This document shows positions 20,986 through 33,424 of a stretch of 64,000 nucleotides of DNA, piece by piece (position 1 is the first letter of the stretch; each line of letters starts with the position of its first letter). Source of the stretch: Euclidia mi. Taxonomy: Eukaryota; Arthropoda; Insecta; Lepidoptera; Erebidae. A model generated the notes under the pieces. It did no database searches. It saw nothing but the letters and a program-made list of their open reading frames with translations, and was not told where the DNA came from. The position numbers were made by a program, and so were the translations under genes. Where the stretch lies: contig OX123187.2 in assembly GCA_944739405.2 (NCBI GenBank), forward strand, positions 75,314,450-75,378,449, read 5' to 3'.

Positions 20986-21912
20986 CTGCAACGTTTTACA
21001 CACATTTGACTTCAGTCATTCCTAACACGATCTGTTCAAGAGCTAGCCAAGAAATGCCAAACAATTTTTTTAACAAATTTGACTCAAATTTCGTAGTGAT
21101 AAGCAAAAATTACAAGAGGGATAGCAGTGACTGGTTCGAATTGCGTAAGAATATGTTGACAGATTGAAATTTTTGTATAGTGGTAAAAAGAAGAGATAAC
21201 AGCAGTAAAGCCAACTTAGTAAAAAATATTTTGTACAAATAAAATATTTGCAATGTAAAATCAGTTGCGCATGGAATCTAAAATGAACAACTGGCTTTGC
21301 AACAACTGGCGAAGCAAGAAAATGTAAATCGAGCCTTGTGGATTATTCGATTATTGGTGCCACGCCAGATGGATTAATAGGTCCAAACACGATTGTGGAA
21401 ATTTAATGTTCTAAAGTTGCCTATAAGAATGGCCTGGAGAATAGTATAAGAGCAAATAAAATACAAATATGGAAACATGATAAAAAGTGAACTTACTAGT
21501 CTAAACACATATTGTAATTGTTATTACCAAATTCAGGGGCAACGCCACGTTACACGCAAACAAAAGTGCTGGGTGGAGTGGCGAAAGTATACCACTAAAA
21601 ATAGAAATTATAGAAAGAGATGATGTTTTCTGTGAGAAGCTTGTGGCGTTTTATATGAATTGGCAGTTGCCTGAAATTGTTGATTCTCGTCAAGCTCAAG
21701 GGATGGCATTGCGAGATCACGGAGAGGAAAATGTTTCATCAGTGCTTGAAATTTCTACAATACCAAGCCGTAAAAGGAAAGTAAATGAAACTGTGCCTCG
21801 TGAACAACAGCAAATAATAAGTATTGAAGCCTTATCACCTCACAACAACACATATTTGAAGCGAAAGAATTTTTTTATATTTTTCCATACAAACATGTAT
21901 GACGAGAGCTAA
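20986..21912 (+). pseudogene. Broken YqaJ-type exonuclease gene (lambda-exonuclease fold)
   Basis: Reading across frames gives, in order, SSDWFELRKNML, KANLVKNILYK, NEQLALQQLAKQENV, IIGATPDGLIG, TIVEI, YKNGLENSIRANKIQIW, YYQIQGQ and then an open stretch from about 21589 (PLKIEIIERDDVF) to the stop at 21912, including AFYMNWQLPEIVDS. This is the order of a YqaJ-type recombinase/exonuclease of the PD-(D/E)XK superfamily. The catalytic D lies in PDG and E in VEI; the catalytic K codon expected two residues later is replaced by the stop TAA at 21404-21406. At least three other stops or shifts are visible. Eukaryotic proteins of this type occur in DNA transposons such as ISL2EU; membership in such an element here is inference. 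Confidence 0.65.
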
Positions 21913-22376
21913 CGAAAAATCAGTAACTCAAATTCTAATTCTATAATTTTCTAAGCGACATAGCAGTATCTCATGAATAAGGTATATCCACATATATTTT
22001 TGATGTTTCATCTATTTTGAAAAATAATAATGGGTTGGGTTTCGAAACGAGTCGCCTGAATTTGAGGGTATTGTTAGTGTAGGGGGCTTAAGGTAGTTCG
22101 TTTTAATCCCCTAAAAGTAATTTTGGCTGCCGGAGTTGCGTCTAAATATTTTAAAACAATTTCCAAAATTTCATAAATACTTCGGCAATTATGCAAAATG
22201 GAACATAGTTTTTATACTTTAGTACAGTTTTACAAATGTAATTTTTAGGTTTTATGTGAAAAACGTGAAACGAAACGCAAAACTGCCATGGAATGATCAT
22301 ATTGACAGCTAATGTCAAATTTGTGCGTCATTGCTTTCGAGTGCCTTGGGTTAGGTGCGACTGTAATAAGTAAATA
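21913..22376. other. Spacer, nothing recognised
   Basis: No reading frame or repeat recognised. Confidence 0.35.
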
Positions 22377-22442
22377 AATAGGTTATGTTAGGTTCTCTTT
22401 TGACCCTTAATCCGAAAATAGGAGCCCTTTGCAGGGCTCCGA
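22377..22442 (+). repeat. Short dispersed repeat with GGAGCCCT...AGGGCTCC hairpin
   Basis: GGTTATGTTAGGTTCTCTTT, a CCGAAAATAGGAGCCC segment and a hairpin at 22421-22440. An inverted copy lies at 42039-42103. Confidence 0.6.
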
Positions 22443-22774
22443 CAACCTTAGTTTATTAAACTAGTGTGATGAATGTGGAAGTTGGCAGTGCCATACACAC
22501 CGATGTTTGGAGATTTTTTTTCAGAGGAAACCAAGTATTTCCGGCAAGTGAAAATGGTGAGGGGGGTTTCAAGACCTCCCCTACTCCCTCTCCAATCACT
22601 CACAACCCCTAAAAATGGCGACGTATTTCGAAACCTTTGCCATAATAATTATACCTATAATAACAATAAACATCCATAAATATATGAAAGAAATCAACTA
22701 TTACTAAACTTCAATTATCTCGTAACTCGCTTTAGTTGAGATACGGCTTTTGCGCTTAGTAGAGCAGTATTGTG

Positions 22775-22860
22775 TTTTTAGGGTACCGTAACCAAAAATT
22801 GTAAAAACGGAACCCTTATAGATTTGCAATGTCTGTCTGTCTGTCCGCCCGTATGTCACA
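22775..22860 (+). repeat. Left-end fragment of the GGGTTCCGT repeat
   Basis: AGGGTACCGTAACC, AAAACGGAACCCTTATAG and GTCTGTCTGTCTGTCCG match the left end of the repeat at 4874. Confidence 0.5.
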
Positions 22861-25800
22861 GCCAATTTATTACAAAACAGATTTGAAAACTGGCAGGAAT
22901 AGAATTAGATGTAGGTATTCTATGAACTGCTTCACTATTTTGATACAAAAATAAAACAAACATAATAATGGCCTCTCCATACATGGAACTGACTTAATTT
23001 TTTTATCATCTTACGGCACGTAGGTATTTACCTACTTTCGTCAACATTTAATACCTATAACATCTAATGTAAACCAGTTTTGCTCATGGCTGCACTGAGA
23101 ACAAAAATTGCGCTATGCCTATATTGTACAAACAGATTGATGTATGTAATATAAATTTGAATATCAGTATCTCAATTCAATATGTTAAAACGTTTTGCTT
23201 GCGATTTTGAAATATTGGAATACGGATGTCGCCAGAATACGGCCGCACGCGACGAGAATGAAGGGGGGCGCCCCGCAGTAGACGGAGCTAAGCTCCCTTC
23301 ACCTCCCCTGCTTCACCCCCTCATTTACCAAAACAGTCGCTTAGGACAGCGCCTTAAGGACCTGTAACAAGTGTTCCTGCATTTCTAATTCTAGTGTACA
23401 GGTCACACTTTTACCTTCAAGTTCTTTTTCCGAGCTTTGAATCTGCTTCTTGGTGAGATTGTTTGGCCATCTTCTTCAAAAGAATTTTGTTCATCGTGAA
23501 AATCGGAAATGATTTAATCTGGTTCATCTTATAATTCATCCCCAAGAATCGCTACATCTTCACCATGAGGTCCTGCATTTCATTTTCTAATAGATAGTGA
23601 GATATGTACAAAATATATTTCGAATTAAATTAATTAATGTAAAAAGTACAATAAAACTAACTGAACAAAAATGTTTAAATATTACTTATATAAATATTAC
23701 AATAATCCTATACACTATTTTTTAACAAAATTATGTCTCAGCTAATTATGCAAATATTTAGTCACTATATATGTATGAAATAAAGGAATAATATACATTA
23801 TTTCGTAAAAAATATTCACAAAATATAAATTACTATAATCACGTTAATTGTACCCAGGGGTACTGGAGTAGGCCACGCTCGCTTTGCTTCGGTCTCACAC
23901 AAACACGACTCGCGCCTGACTGATACATCGACGCAAACCGCCATCCCACGCAAATACCTGGCAGCGCACAGATATACTTTGCGAAATGAAAAAGTTATCG
24001 TGAAATTCCCAATATTTTTATAATTTGTACCGCAGGGTACGGTTCTAGGGTTAAGATTACCGGCATTCAAACCAATCATTGAATCGTACCGGGAAGCTTT
24101 CAAAACAAAAGGAAATACATTTTATTATTTCAGGTTATCAAGTTCAAGATATGAATTTCTACGAACTCCTTTATCTTATATTAGCCGCCCAAATTGAAGT
24201 AACTTTATCTAGGAATTATAAACACAATAACTTGATTCACAAAGGTATACGTTGGATAATATTGCGGCAGCAAAAATACAGTGAATACAAACTAACCTAT
24301 TCTTTTAAGAAAATTTTATTCTACCCTAAAGACTGTCTAACAAAGGAAAAGCCAACAAAAATTAAACAACCTTGAAAAAGCATATCGCTCACCCTAAAAA
24401 CCTTCCCCAAATAAGTGACGCTACTCGCAAATTTTACTAAAATATTAACCGCCAAAAAATATAAATGTTTCTTAAAGAAAGACCCAGACCATTTGACCTT
24501 TGAAATGGGATCCTGTATAAAAGAATAAATCACACTCAAGATATGCGGAAGGGAAATCTTCCGGGATAACTTCTTAGAAAGCGTTGAAAACTGAACATTG
24601 CCGATACATATTTACATGTTTTTGAAACTCGAGGGCGGGAAGAAGGGTCTAAAACATTAAGGGCAAAATGGGTGTTTAGAGTGTTAGGCGTTTGAATATG
24701 AATGGAAAGATTTGTAAATAAGTTCAAAATGTTTCTCATAAAATCACAATGCAAATATGTGTTAATTATGCATTTTAAAACAATTTATTTAGCTCTTTCA
24801 ATCTTGCGCGATTTATACATATATACTATTTTTAAGCAACGTATTCTCAACCGCGCAATTATTGAAAACGCCGATACCTACCTTATATTTTCTCTGAAGT
24901 TTTGGCGTGGGCTGCACAATTAGTAGCCATGGGATGACAACTTTACTATTAGACTGTATTTAATCTCTATTTTTGCCTAAATAATCACATGCTAGTGACA
25001 GATGAAATTAATTCAATGGTAGATAATTATTATAACCTCTTTGTTTATTATTGCTACTGTGGAAAATGCTGATAGAATGAAATGAAATGATGTATATTAT
25101 AATATTGAAAAGTATTCGTAATAAGGATGATTTTGCTTCAAATAATGTCAATAGCAGCTTTTATTATTAAAGCATAAGCTGTATATTAATCTCGAGTCTA
25201 AAATCTGATCGCAATCGTTTTGTTTGGGTCATTGGTGTTATAATTCAGTGACATAAATAATAACTAAAAGAATATTTTTAATTCTGTAGCTGATAAAAGC
25301 CTTAAATAAAAGCGGTAGCTATGTACAGTGTGTTTACATTGACTGAGCCTCTCAACACATAAATATACCCCTGTTCCAATTCCATGATACACATACATAT
25401 AATTTTTAATTAATATAAACACAGTCCTAAAATATAAGCGAAACGTTATAACTAGTGTAAATCCGTTACGTAACGTTTTTGTAAAATAATCCTTCCCTCC
25501 CGCCCCGCTCTTGTTTCCCCGTTAGCCCCATTACTTGTACTTAGCTACTAAATAAAATAAATACGGATTACGGGAATGTCTCCTTAAATGTAGTGATGTG
25601 TTAGTGTCGATATCGATGTTATTTTTAGTTCTACAAGATAAATATTAACTAACATAAGTGAATATTTATCTTATAATAGATACCTAATTAAATGAGTAAG
25701 GGATAATAACATAATTATCCTCCTTATACCTTGAACACGGTATATGTTTTGATATGATACTAATTGGTTCAATACTAGATGTCGCCTTTTAAATTAATTA

Positions 25801-26389
25801 ACTGAAAATCGCAATCAAAACTGCGAGATAATTAGTAAATTAAAACAAATTTAGGGACTATATGGATCAATACAAACGATTTCTTTGTCATGTGATCAGT
25901 AATATCCTTATCGCGTAAATCTAATAGCTATAAGATAAATATCCATGATAGACTTGTATAATATATCATAGTTTTCATTCATCAATCACGTCAATGTATT
26001 GTAGAATACGACAGATATGTTTGTGTACATGACCATTATAAAATAACATATTTTTGTATAACCGCCCAACATAAACTCAGGTTAGCGTATATTGGAAATA
26101 AATAGTGATTTGTCGCGCACACCAATTACGACAAATTGAAGCTACTTTCAGATATTATTTACTCCCACGTACTTAAAGTACACTGATAGGTGTCACAGGA
26201 AATCTTTTGTGAATTGAAGTGTAACAAGTGCCGTTTTTCTTAGACATCTCTCTCATTTGTCGGTTTCTCTAGGTATGGTATACTGTATATGACAATCAAT
26301 GAATTTATTTTTGTGTTTGGTCAAAATCACTCATGTATGTGCTGGAAAGTTATATTAAGTTGCTATTCTATTATGGTAATATCTTGGAT
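22861..26389. other. Intergenic DNA, no gene seen
   Basis: Mostly AT-rich. GC-richer patches at 23240-23330 and 23860-23970 have no recognisable product. A minus-strand acidic frame around 23430-23580 (GPHGEDVAILGDEL, SDFHDEQNSFEEDG) is broken by stops and looks like a fragment of an unidentified protein, possibly transposase-related. Confidence 0.35.
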
Positions 26390-27060
26390 AGGGAAAATAC
26401 GACAAGGAACTTGAGACAGTTGACTTTACAGTGTTTCTAGGCATTACATTAGATAATAAGTTACAATGGGGTGCACATATAGCATGTCTTGCAGGTAAGC
26501 TCAGCTCTGCAGCGTACGCTGTCAGAAAAGTTAGACAACTTACTGATGTCAACACAGCTCGTCTAGTATATTTTAGCTACTTTCATAGTGTCATGTCCTA
26601 CGGCATCTTGTTATGGGGCAAAGCTGCGGATATTCAGAATATCTTCGTTCTACAGAAACGAGCGGTACGAGCAATATACATGTTAGGTGCAAAAGATACT
26701 CTTAGGGAACGCTTTAAGTCTATAGGAATTCTAACAGTAGCCTCGCAGTTCTTATTTGCTAATATATTGTATATTAGGCAAAATATAGGTTTATTTACTA
26801 CAAAAAGTGACATACATAATATAAAAACTAGGAACAGGCATAAGTTATATGCCCCTTATCATCGTTTACATGAAGTTAACAATTCTTTTGTAGGGCTAGG
26901 TATTCGTATTTACAATAAAATACCAATTAGTCTTTTAGAAATACCATTTAATATGTTTAAAAGTAAAATAAAAGACTGCCTTATTAGGAAAGGTTATTAC
27001 ACTGTTAATGATTATTTCAGTGATAAGGATAGATGGTCACTTACACTAGACAACTCATGA
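26390..27060 (+). pseudogene. LINE reverse transcriptase, C-terminal part (truncated)
   Basis: An open frame to the stop at 27058-27060 encodes the post-catalytic end of a Jockey/CR1-like ORF2: FLGITLDNKLQWGAHI, then VYFSYFHSVMSYGILLWG, LQKRAVRAIY, RNRHKLYAPYHRLHEVNN and a C-terminal basic stretch. The endonuclease and the YADD core are missing because the copy is truncated at its 5' side, as is usual for LINE insertions. There is no start codon of its own. About 220 residues remain without a break, so the copy is relatively young. Confidence 0.75.
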
Positions 27061-27735
27061 TCTACTACTTATTTAGAATTTATATAGATACTTAGCATTT
27101 TTCAGTTTATCATTATATAACATTTCTAGTTCTTTTAAATTATTATTCGTTTATTATTAGGTCATTCCACTTACTACATTTACATTTGCATTGTTGTTCC
27201 ACTAATTTTATTAAAATTTACTGTACTGTATGATGAAGATAACTCGTGATCATGGGCTGTGAACAAACGTTTTTTAATTTTGTGTATTTATATACCGTCA
27301 CTTCTGTAACATACATTACCACCATAGTTCTGAACATGGTCACGAATTGTCTACATTATAAGACGTAAGTGGGTGCTCCTGACACATAATATTCGCATTG
27401 GAAGGCTAACTAAAGCACTTAATTTACTAACTACATTAATTGCTATTATGTCTGTAACTAATTACTATTTACAAAAAATTTAGTACAATGTGTAACAGTA
27501 GCAGCTCCTTACAAAAATAAAAATATGTACCATCATATTGACGATTTAAAATTAAAAGAGTAGCCACGAGTTTTATTGCCCGTTCTTTCTCGTGGTTCTA
27601 CCTATTGCTTTGCGAACGAGGCAGTAAATGTAAATGTAGAAGCATTAAGTAATTTAATTTTAAAATTGACGTTCATAAGCGTCACATTGTGACCTAGATG
27701 AATAAATGATTTTAACATTGTCTTTGACACGTGTT
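26390..27735 (+). mobile_element. 5'-truncated Jockey/CR1-type LINE, family J
   Basis: It starts inside the reverse transcriptase reading frame and runs through a 3' UTR to a terminus with ATGAATAAATGATTTT and CTTTGAC. Partial reverse copies of its 3' UTR are at 18021 and 46077, so this is a repeated family in the window. Confidence 0.75.
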
Positions 27736-28939
27736 GACAGCGGATTGTCTATAATTGTGGTATTTGCGTCTGTGTATTTGGGCACAGTTATATGAACATA
27801 GATAACGTTGTTTTCTTTTAATTTATAAAATTTTACTTGCAGTTTATCGATACTTTTATCCACATCGCTTTTACACTCCCATCACTAGATACCCTATGGG
27901 TAATTTTTTTACATTTCCCCCACGGCTTTCTGTTAGCGTTTACATCAATCTCCGTATTACGCCCGGCGATGGTAACACGATGAGCAGTACATTACTAATG
28001 AGTCTTGTACGTGTTAATTAGAACTTTACTGGTAGTGTTGGGATTATATTACATGCAACAGAGAACATATTACTAAGAAGTTTCACATTGTAGGTAAGGT
28101 TTCTTGTAAAAGACTGATGCACTGTTTACTTTGTGCTTTAGCCATGTGTTGTGTTAGTGGCTAAAACATTTAGTTTTTTAATTAATCTTCATTATACCTA
28201 ATGTTTACGTTAAAAAGTCGATAATATTATAATACTCAGTATCGAATTGAAACGTTTATTTTTTTTTTCTTGTTGCTGATAATATATCCCTAATACTGCC
28301 ACCATAGTTTTTTGTTGCTGTACTATGAGCATTTCTTTTCTTTCATTTATTTCAAATCATGTTTGTCGTGTTGTGATGCGAAGTGCCAGCTGATTTTGAA
28401 GGAGTGGCAAGAGTTTCTTCCTTCTCATATCCCTACCATCTCGAAGATGGTTGTAAAAAAAATTACTTTCATAAGAACCTTTAAAAACACTAAATTGAGA
28501 CGTTGCCAAGTACTTGAAATAGCTCTTATCGACTATTACTTTCTTATTCTCCTCCAATTTAATGTTACTTTCGTAACATCCAAGAATAGGATATTTTGTC
28601 TCCAAGTGGGCGTCCTACTACGTGACAACTCACGTAACGCCTCTGAACTTACTGCAAATAAAATTAGCTGCGTAAAACCGTACGAAATAAGTGAAGAACT
28701 TAGTGATTCCTTATTTACATATAATTCATTACTGTAAACATCAATTTAAGTTTAATTAAACCATACTATTTATAGCTTATGAAGACTTAAAGTGGGAGTG
28801 ATAGTAGTTTATCGCAGTGAAAAGTAGGCCGTGTCACTTCAGCATCCTAACTATCGCAACGGTGTTATGGTAAATGATCATATAATAACATCGAACCGTT
28901 GTGACGTGAAAGGACAAACAAACACTTTTTCATGCATTT
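27736..28939. other. Spacer with one unrecognised open frame
   Basis: A 141-codon open frame at 28312-28737 (+) has no motif I recognise, no clear splice or promoter context, and a competing minus-strand frame, so I do not call it a gene. The rest is AT-rich. Confidence 0.35.
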
Positions 28940-28952
28940 GTGATTTTGGTAA

Positions 28953-29220
28953 CTGCCTCCGTGGTCCAGTGGATAGCGTATGCGACTGCTGATCGGAGGT
29001 CCCGGGTTCGATTCCTGGGTGGGGCAAAAGTGTAACTGGGTTTTTCCGAATACTCAGTAGCAGCCCGGAGTCTGGTGATGTGCCCGGTAACGTCAATAGG
29101 CTCGCCCCCTATTACGTGGGACCTAAAAATTCATGGCGAAATGTGGGTGTAATATTTACACCTCTGCATACCCCTTCGGGGATACAGGCGTGAGACTATA
29201 AATAAAAATTAAAAAAAAAT
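28953..29220 (+). mobile_element. tRNA-derived SINE, head type A
   Basis: One of the best-preserved copies: CCGTGGTCCAGTGGATAGCG, GGTTCGATTCCTGGG, CTCAGTAGCAGCCCGGAGTC, TACCCCTTCGGGGATACAGG and an A-rich tail. Near-identical 13-base flanks at 28940-28952 and 29221-29233 (GTGATTTTGGTAA and GTAATTTTGATAA) are the likely target duplication. Confidence 0.88.
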
Positions 29221-30038
29221 GTAATTTTGATAAAGTATGGCTCTTCTTCTTTTCGTGTGATCATGTGATGTCAGAGTTTTTAGACCACCCGAAGGCCTCC
29301 GATATGGCCTCACGATTCTAGAAACGGGACTAACACCATACCTACTTCCCCTGCGAAGCAAACAGGCATACGTCCCCTGGCCTAAATTTCACGCGGAGAC
29401 ACCAATCAAAGTGGTGACCTGTGCAGCCGTTGCTTAACATTGCCGAAATATTCCAAACGGCTAGCCAAGTCTCGCTGTGAGCGCCATAATAAATATAAAG
29501 TATGAATGAATAGTTACAAAGAATTTGATGTAAAGTCATCAACGGTACTCACTTGAATTCGAAATGATTGTAATGGAATATAAATTACTATAGCTCCAGA
29601 ATTGATTGATTAAATTTTCTTTGCGATGCGAAATCATCCCACCCCAGAAATCCAATTCGTAATAAAATTAAAATTGATTAAATTTTCTACGAAAGATGTT
29701 CGGTGCGAAATTTTATTTTTTTAGTTCATTTGCCGTTAGTAATATTGTAAAGGTATTTATGAGGTGCGATTTTATTAATTTTGCGTTCCTATAAAATTTA
29801 ATTATAATATGAAGAGATTTCTAGTAATAATGTGTTACTAACGGAGTTCTCAGTTTTCTTTGAATGCCTAAGCATTAAAACCTAGGTTTTAAAACACTTT
29901 ATAAAATTATACCTTGGGATGTAGCAATTTAATTTGAGTAGCAATAGTGGTGAGATTCGTAGACTGCTTTCCAAAGGATTTCATTACCTCACACCACTGA
30001 CTTTTCGAAGTTAATGAGTAATAATATATATTTTTTTT
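29221..30038. other. AT-rich spacer, nothing firm
   Basis: A short patch at about 29265-29330 (GACCACCCGAAGGCCTCC) looks repeat-derived but is unassigned. No gene seen. Confidence 0.35.
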
Positions 30039-30289
30039 ATATACTCACGCCTATATCCCGGAAGGGGTAGACAGAGGTGTAATATTTCATCCACATTTAG
30101 CCATGATTTTTAGGTCCCACGTAACAGAGGGCGAGCCTATTCCCGTTACCGGGCACATTACCAGACTCCGTGCTGCTACTGAGAATTTCATAACGGAAAA
30201 ACCCAATAACACTTTGCCCGACCCGGGAATCGAACCCGAGACTCCCAATCCCACGCGCACATTTATGCCGGACGACCAACGAGGCAGTC
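30039..30289 (-). mobile_element. tRNA-derived SINE, head type B
   Basis: A reverse copy. The 3' end CTCACGCCTATATCCC is at the left; at the right the B-box (GGGAATCGAACCCGAG) and head (CCCACGCGCACATTTATGCC, ACCAACGAGGCAGTC). It defines the type B head most cleanly together with 47997-48250. Confidence 0.87.
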
Positions 30290-30402
30290 ATTGGCATACA
30301 TTGCGTAAATATGATTCAATAATCTTTAGCTTGGTTTTCTTTAGTTTGATTAACTCTTTCAACAAAGTACTAGTGTTTAGCACTTCAAATAGCACAGCAC
30401 AA

Positions 30403-31174
30403 TAGAGATGCGCAAACTATATCAGTTGAAAGAAAAGAGAGATACATAGCTTTTGAATCAAAAGATATGTATCACTCTTTTATATCTTTATATCACTTGT
30501 GATGGAATGGTTGAGCATTTAAATCATTAGATCAATGTTTCATCAATCTTGTTATATAGCATTGATATAGTGAGTTAAATCAATCTTAATCTATCAGTGT
30601 TTGTAGTAGTGAAGGATTTGAATTCAAAATAAGACATTTATGAATAATTGCGGTATTTAAGGCTACCCGCTTAAAAAAGCATGTGCGAAATTTTAATTGA
30701 TATAGAATACGTATTCTGTAAACCTATACCAAAAAAAATGCAAACGGCCGTCGCTCAAGCGTATCATTCGCACACTTTATTGAATTGAAACTCAAAAAGT
30801 GCCTAGATGCGTCTATACATAATTATAAAGTAATCATAGATTTGCATTATAAGTACATGCTAAACTGCATTTTATATCTTGAACATAAAGATTACTTTTA
30901 CGCTGCCAAATCTTCGCTTACACACACATGCATAAGTCACCGGGCGATACTCTGTGCCCACTTAGTGCAACGCTTATTCTCTCCCGCTCTGATTCATAGG
31001 AATTAGCCATGCTCTGTTTCACTTTACGTATATCCTAATTCAGTAGATCTAAAATGAACCATGAGCGTAATGAGTTAAAGATATATTTGAACTGAGAGTG
31101 ATATAAAGATAGATTGATTCATTTCAAATGATATGTATCTTTTGTATCACTCACTCAGGAGTTACACATCTCTA
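30403..31174. mobile_element. Non-autonomous hAT-like DNA transposon
   Basis: 772 bp with terminal inverted repeats TAGAGATGCGCAA (left) and, in reverse, TAGAGATGTGTAA (right). An exact 8-bp duplication CAGCACAA brackets it at 30395-30402 and 31175-31182. Eight-bp duplications and TAGAGATG ends fit the hAT superfamily. The subterminal motif GATATGTATC recurs near both ends (about 30464 and 31130), as in hAT transposase binding regions. No transposase coding sequence is left. Confidence 0.8.
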
Positions 31175-31182
31175 CAGCACAA

Positions 31183-31592
31183 GCTTAAAACTAACACAGA
31201 TTTCAAAAAACAACCGAAAAGCATTCCGAAAAATTCAATCAACAGTTCGCCACCTAATTCATATTAATACATACAACATTTTCGCAGCCAGATCACTCCA
31301 GCCCACATAAATATTTAACAGATACCTATCATATATATCGTGTCAAATGCAAATAAATTCAATTCAATTACAACAATCGTATTGGCACCAATGTTAATTA
31401 AATCTGTTTGGTTGATTGAAATTAAAAATATACTAAATACGTTCGGTATTTGTCCAATTGATTATGTGCATGTGGTATATTACGTGTTGTGTAGTAACTG
31501 AACGCAGTGTGTGAATACAGATGCTATCTCATGAGAATGTAGACGAATGAGTACAGATTTTGGGGTTAAAAGATATTCTATTATACAAAGAT
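31183..31592. other. AT-rich spacer, nothing recognised
   Basis: No gene or repeat family recognised. Confidence 0.4.
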
Positions 31593-31738
31593 GACTGCCT
31601 CCGTGGTCGGAGTCGTAGCGGCAATAGGCTCGCTCCCTGTTACGTGGTACCTTTAGAAATTCATAGCGAAGAGTGGGTGTAATATTAAATCTCTGCCTAC
31701 CCCTTCTGGGGTAAAGACGTTAGTCTGTAAAAAACTAA
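31593..31738 (+). mobile_element. Internally deleted SINE copy, head type A
   Basis: The head stops at CTGCCTCCGTGGTC and joins directly to GGAGTCGTAGCGGCAATAGG of the body, so about 120 bp of tRNA-like head and body are missing. The 3' end CTACCCCTTCTGGGGTAAAG remains. Confidence 0.75.
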
Positions 31739-31914
31739 AAAAAAGATAGAATACTACATTGAAAGAGAATTTACGAGCACTTAACCAAGATCAATAACGC
31801 TTGCAGTGACGGTGAAGATATAAGCTGCCATTTTCGATGAATATATATCATAATAATATATCTTATGATAAATGTCCTTGATAATTTGTAGATTCATAAC
31901 TTTACTACACTTAT

Positions 31915-32085
31915 ACATAAAATAGAACATTCTTGCGTTACTGACAGAGTGACAGACATACAACCGAAACTAGCAGGCGCATGAAGCTGAATTTTTTATG
32001 TACTTTCGTTAGGGAGTTTAGGAAAGCACTGAGTAAGGATCTTTGGACATTCTCCTCCTAAGCGGGTTAAATAGTCACATGAAGT
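31915..32085 (+). mobile_element. Decayed H1 Helitron-like copy
   Basis: TTCTTGCGTTACTGACAGAG, ACAACCGAAACTAGCAGGCG and ATGTACTTTCGTTAGGG follow the order of the H1 family; ends not preserved. Confidence 0.4.
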
Positions 32086-32147
32086 CGGAGCAGTGCATTT
32101 ATTGTGGCTAGTTAGTGACTGCACTTTATAGTGCAGGTTCGGGGATA

Positions 32148-32312
32148 TCACTACATAAAAAAGTCTGTCTTCTGTCTGTCTGTCCCTATGTATGCTTAAA
32201 TCTTAAAAACTATGCAACGGATTTTAATGCGTTTTTTTTTAATAGATAGAATGATTCAAGAGGAAGGTTTATATGTATAATTGACGCGTGCGACGCCGCT
32301 GGCGATGTCTAG
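32148..32312 (+). mobile_element. Helitron-like non-autonomous element, family H3
   Basis: 165 bp. It starts TCACTACATAAAAAAGTC after an A and ends GATGTCTAG before a T. A small hairpin CGCC-GCT-GGCG sits a few bases before the CTAG end, as Helitron 3' ends require. It is the cleaner H3 copy. Confidence 0.65.
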
Positions 32313-32483
32313 TTTACTATATTAGCATTAATTTTTTGAAAAATCGCTATTTATATTCTGATAGGTAACAAACTAAGCAAAACTTGTACAATGGTGTCTA
32401 ATTAATAATGCTCTCCACGAATATATTTGTTCCGGATAATCGAACCCAGTCAGTGTAGTTATACATATCTTTATCTTTATATA

Positions 32484-32855
32484 CAGAGTGTAAAAAACAC
32501 TTAACGAAAACTGACCCATGTTGTTCACATAACTATGAACATTTTTTACTTCGGCACCATACCTGGGAAATTACTGGTTCAGGAGATATTGCGGCTCAAA
32601 GTTAGTATGTTTTTTTTTTTTTAATTAGGTTCAAAATCGATGCATTTATCCCGCCAATATGTTCTTTAGATGTCCTATGACCCCATGGATAAGTAGGTAT
32701 TTCGAGCATTGCTCACGCGCGCTTTTAATTGCGGTTTAAAAAATGTGAATACTAAAAAAAAATCGATTCCCAGGTATTATTTTTGGTTAGTATGACTTGG
32801 CATGATGTCTACAACGAGTAGACTTCGGCTTGGTGATGGGTCTTGTGACACCCTG
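32484..32855. mobile_element. TA-flanked MITE (CAGGGTGT ends), copy A
   Basis: 372 bp between TA dinucleotides, with ends CAGAGTGTAAAAA and, at the right in reverse, CAGGGTGTCACAAGACCC. The interior shares long blocks with copy B in inverted orientation (e.g. ATCACCAAGCCGAAG, GACATCATGCCAAGTCATAC in reverse). TA flanks suggest a Tc1/mariner-type origin. Confidence 0.7.
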
Positions 32856-33424
32856 TAGGTACAATACCTTATATTTCTTTCAGCATTTTGGCGTGGGTCA
32901 AAATATCTAAGGATATAAAATAAATATTATGTTACACAAGTAAAAATATCTAAACTCTAATATTCTTCCACTTTATTTCAGGTTATCTTATACAAATTGC
33001 ACTATCATAGAATATAATAACAAGTTAAAATATCTAACCACACAAATTACATTTGCTTTGTGTAGGTGAAATCTACTAAATGGTTTTAAAGGTAAATTTC
33101 ATAACAAGTAAAAATACATAAATCTAAAAATATAAAAAATCAATACATGATAAACTGACTAAGAAAGTGTCGTAACTGCTGATTATTCTTAAAATCACTT
33201 CTTTTTGGTCGTTTAGTAAGCACGAAATGTAGATTTGATTAAAATTTCACAATATCGAAGCGAAAACAAAAGTCGTCGTAGAACGATGGGACCTAGACCA
33301 AACGACGCAGAAAAATCACGCGGTTCGAATGGTATATATAACTCATTTTACGCATGTATGTCACTTAGTTATGATTGCCATTCAAGCGTCGCTATATACT
33401 CGTATATATATATATATATATATA
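32856..33424. other. Spacer ending in a (TA)n run
   Basis: No gene seen. A palindromic (TA)n tract at about 33399-33428 flanks MITE copy B. A short frame at 33235-33330 has no convincing homology. Confidence 0.35.

Noticed and set aside
19034..23866. Similar quasi-palindromes (CAGTACCCAGGGGGTACTG and GTACCCAGGGGTACTGG) as terminal repeats of a transposon carrying the YqaJ remnant
   Set aside because: The match is only ~17 bp, orientation is ambiguous because both are palindromic, and the flanks do not align further.
28312..28737. 141-codon open frame as a possible gene
   Set aside because: No recognisable motif, no promoter or splice context, and a long antisense frame in the same place; length alone is not enough.
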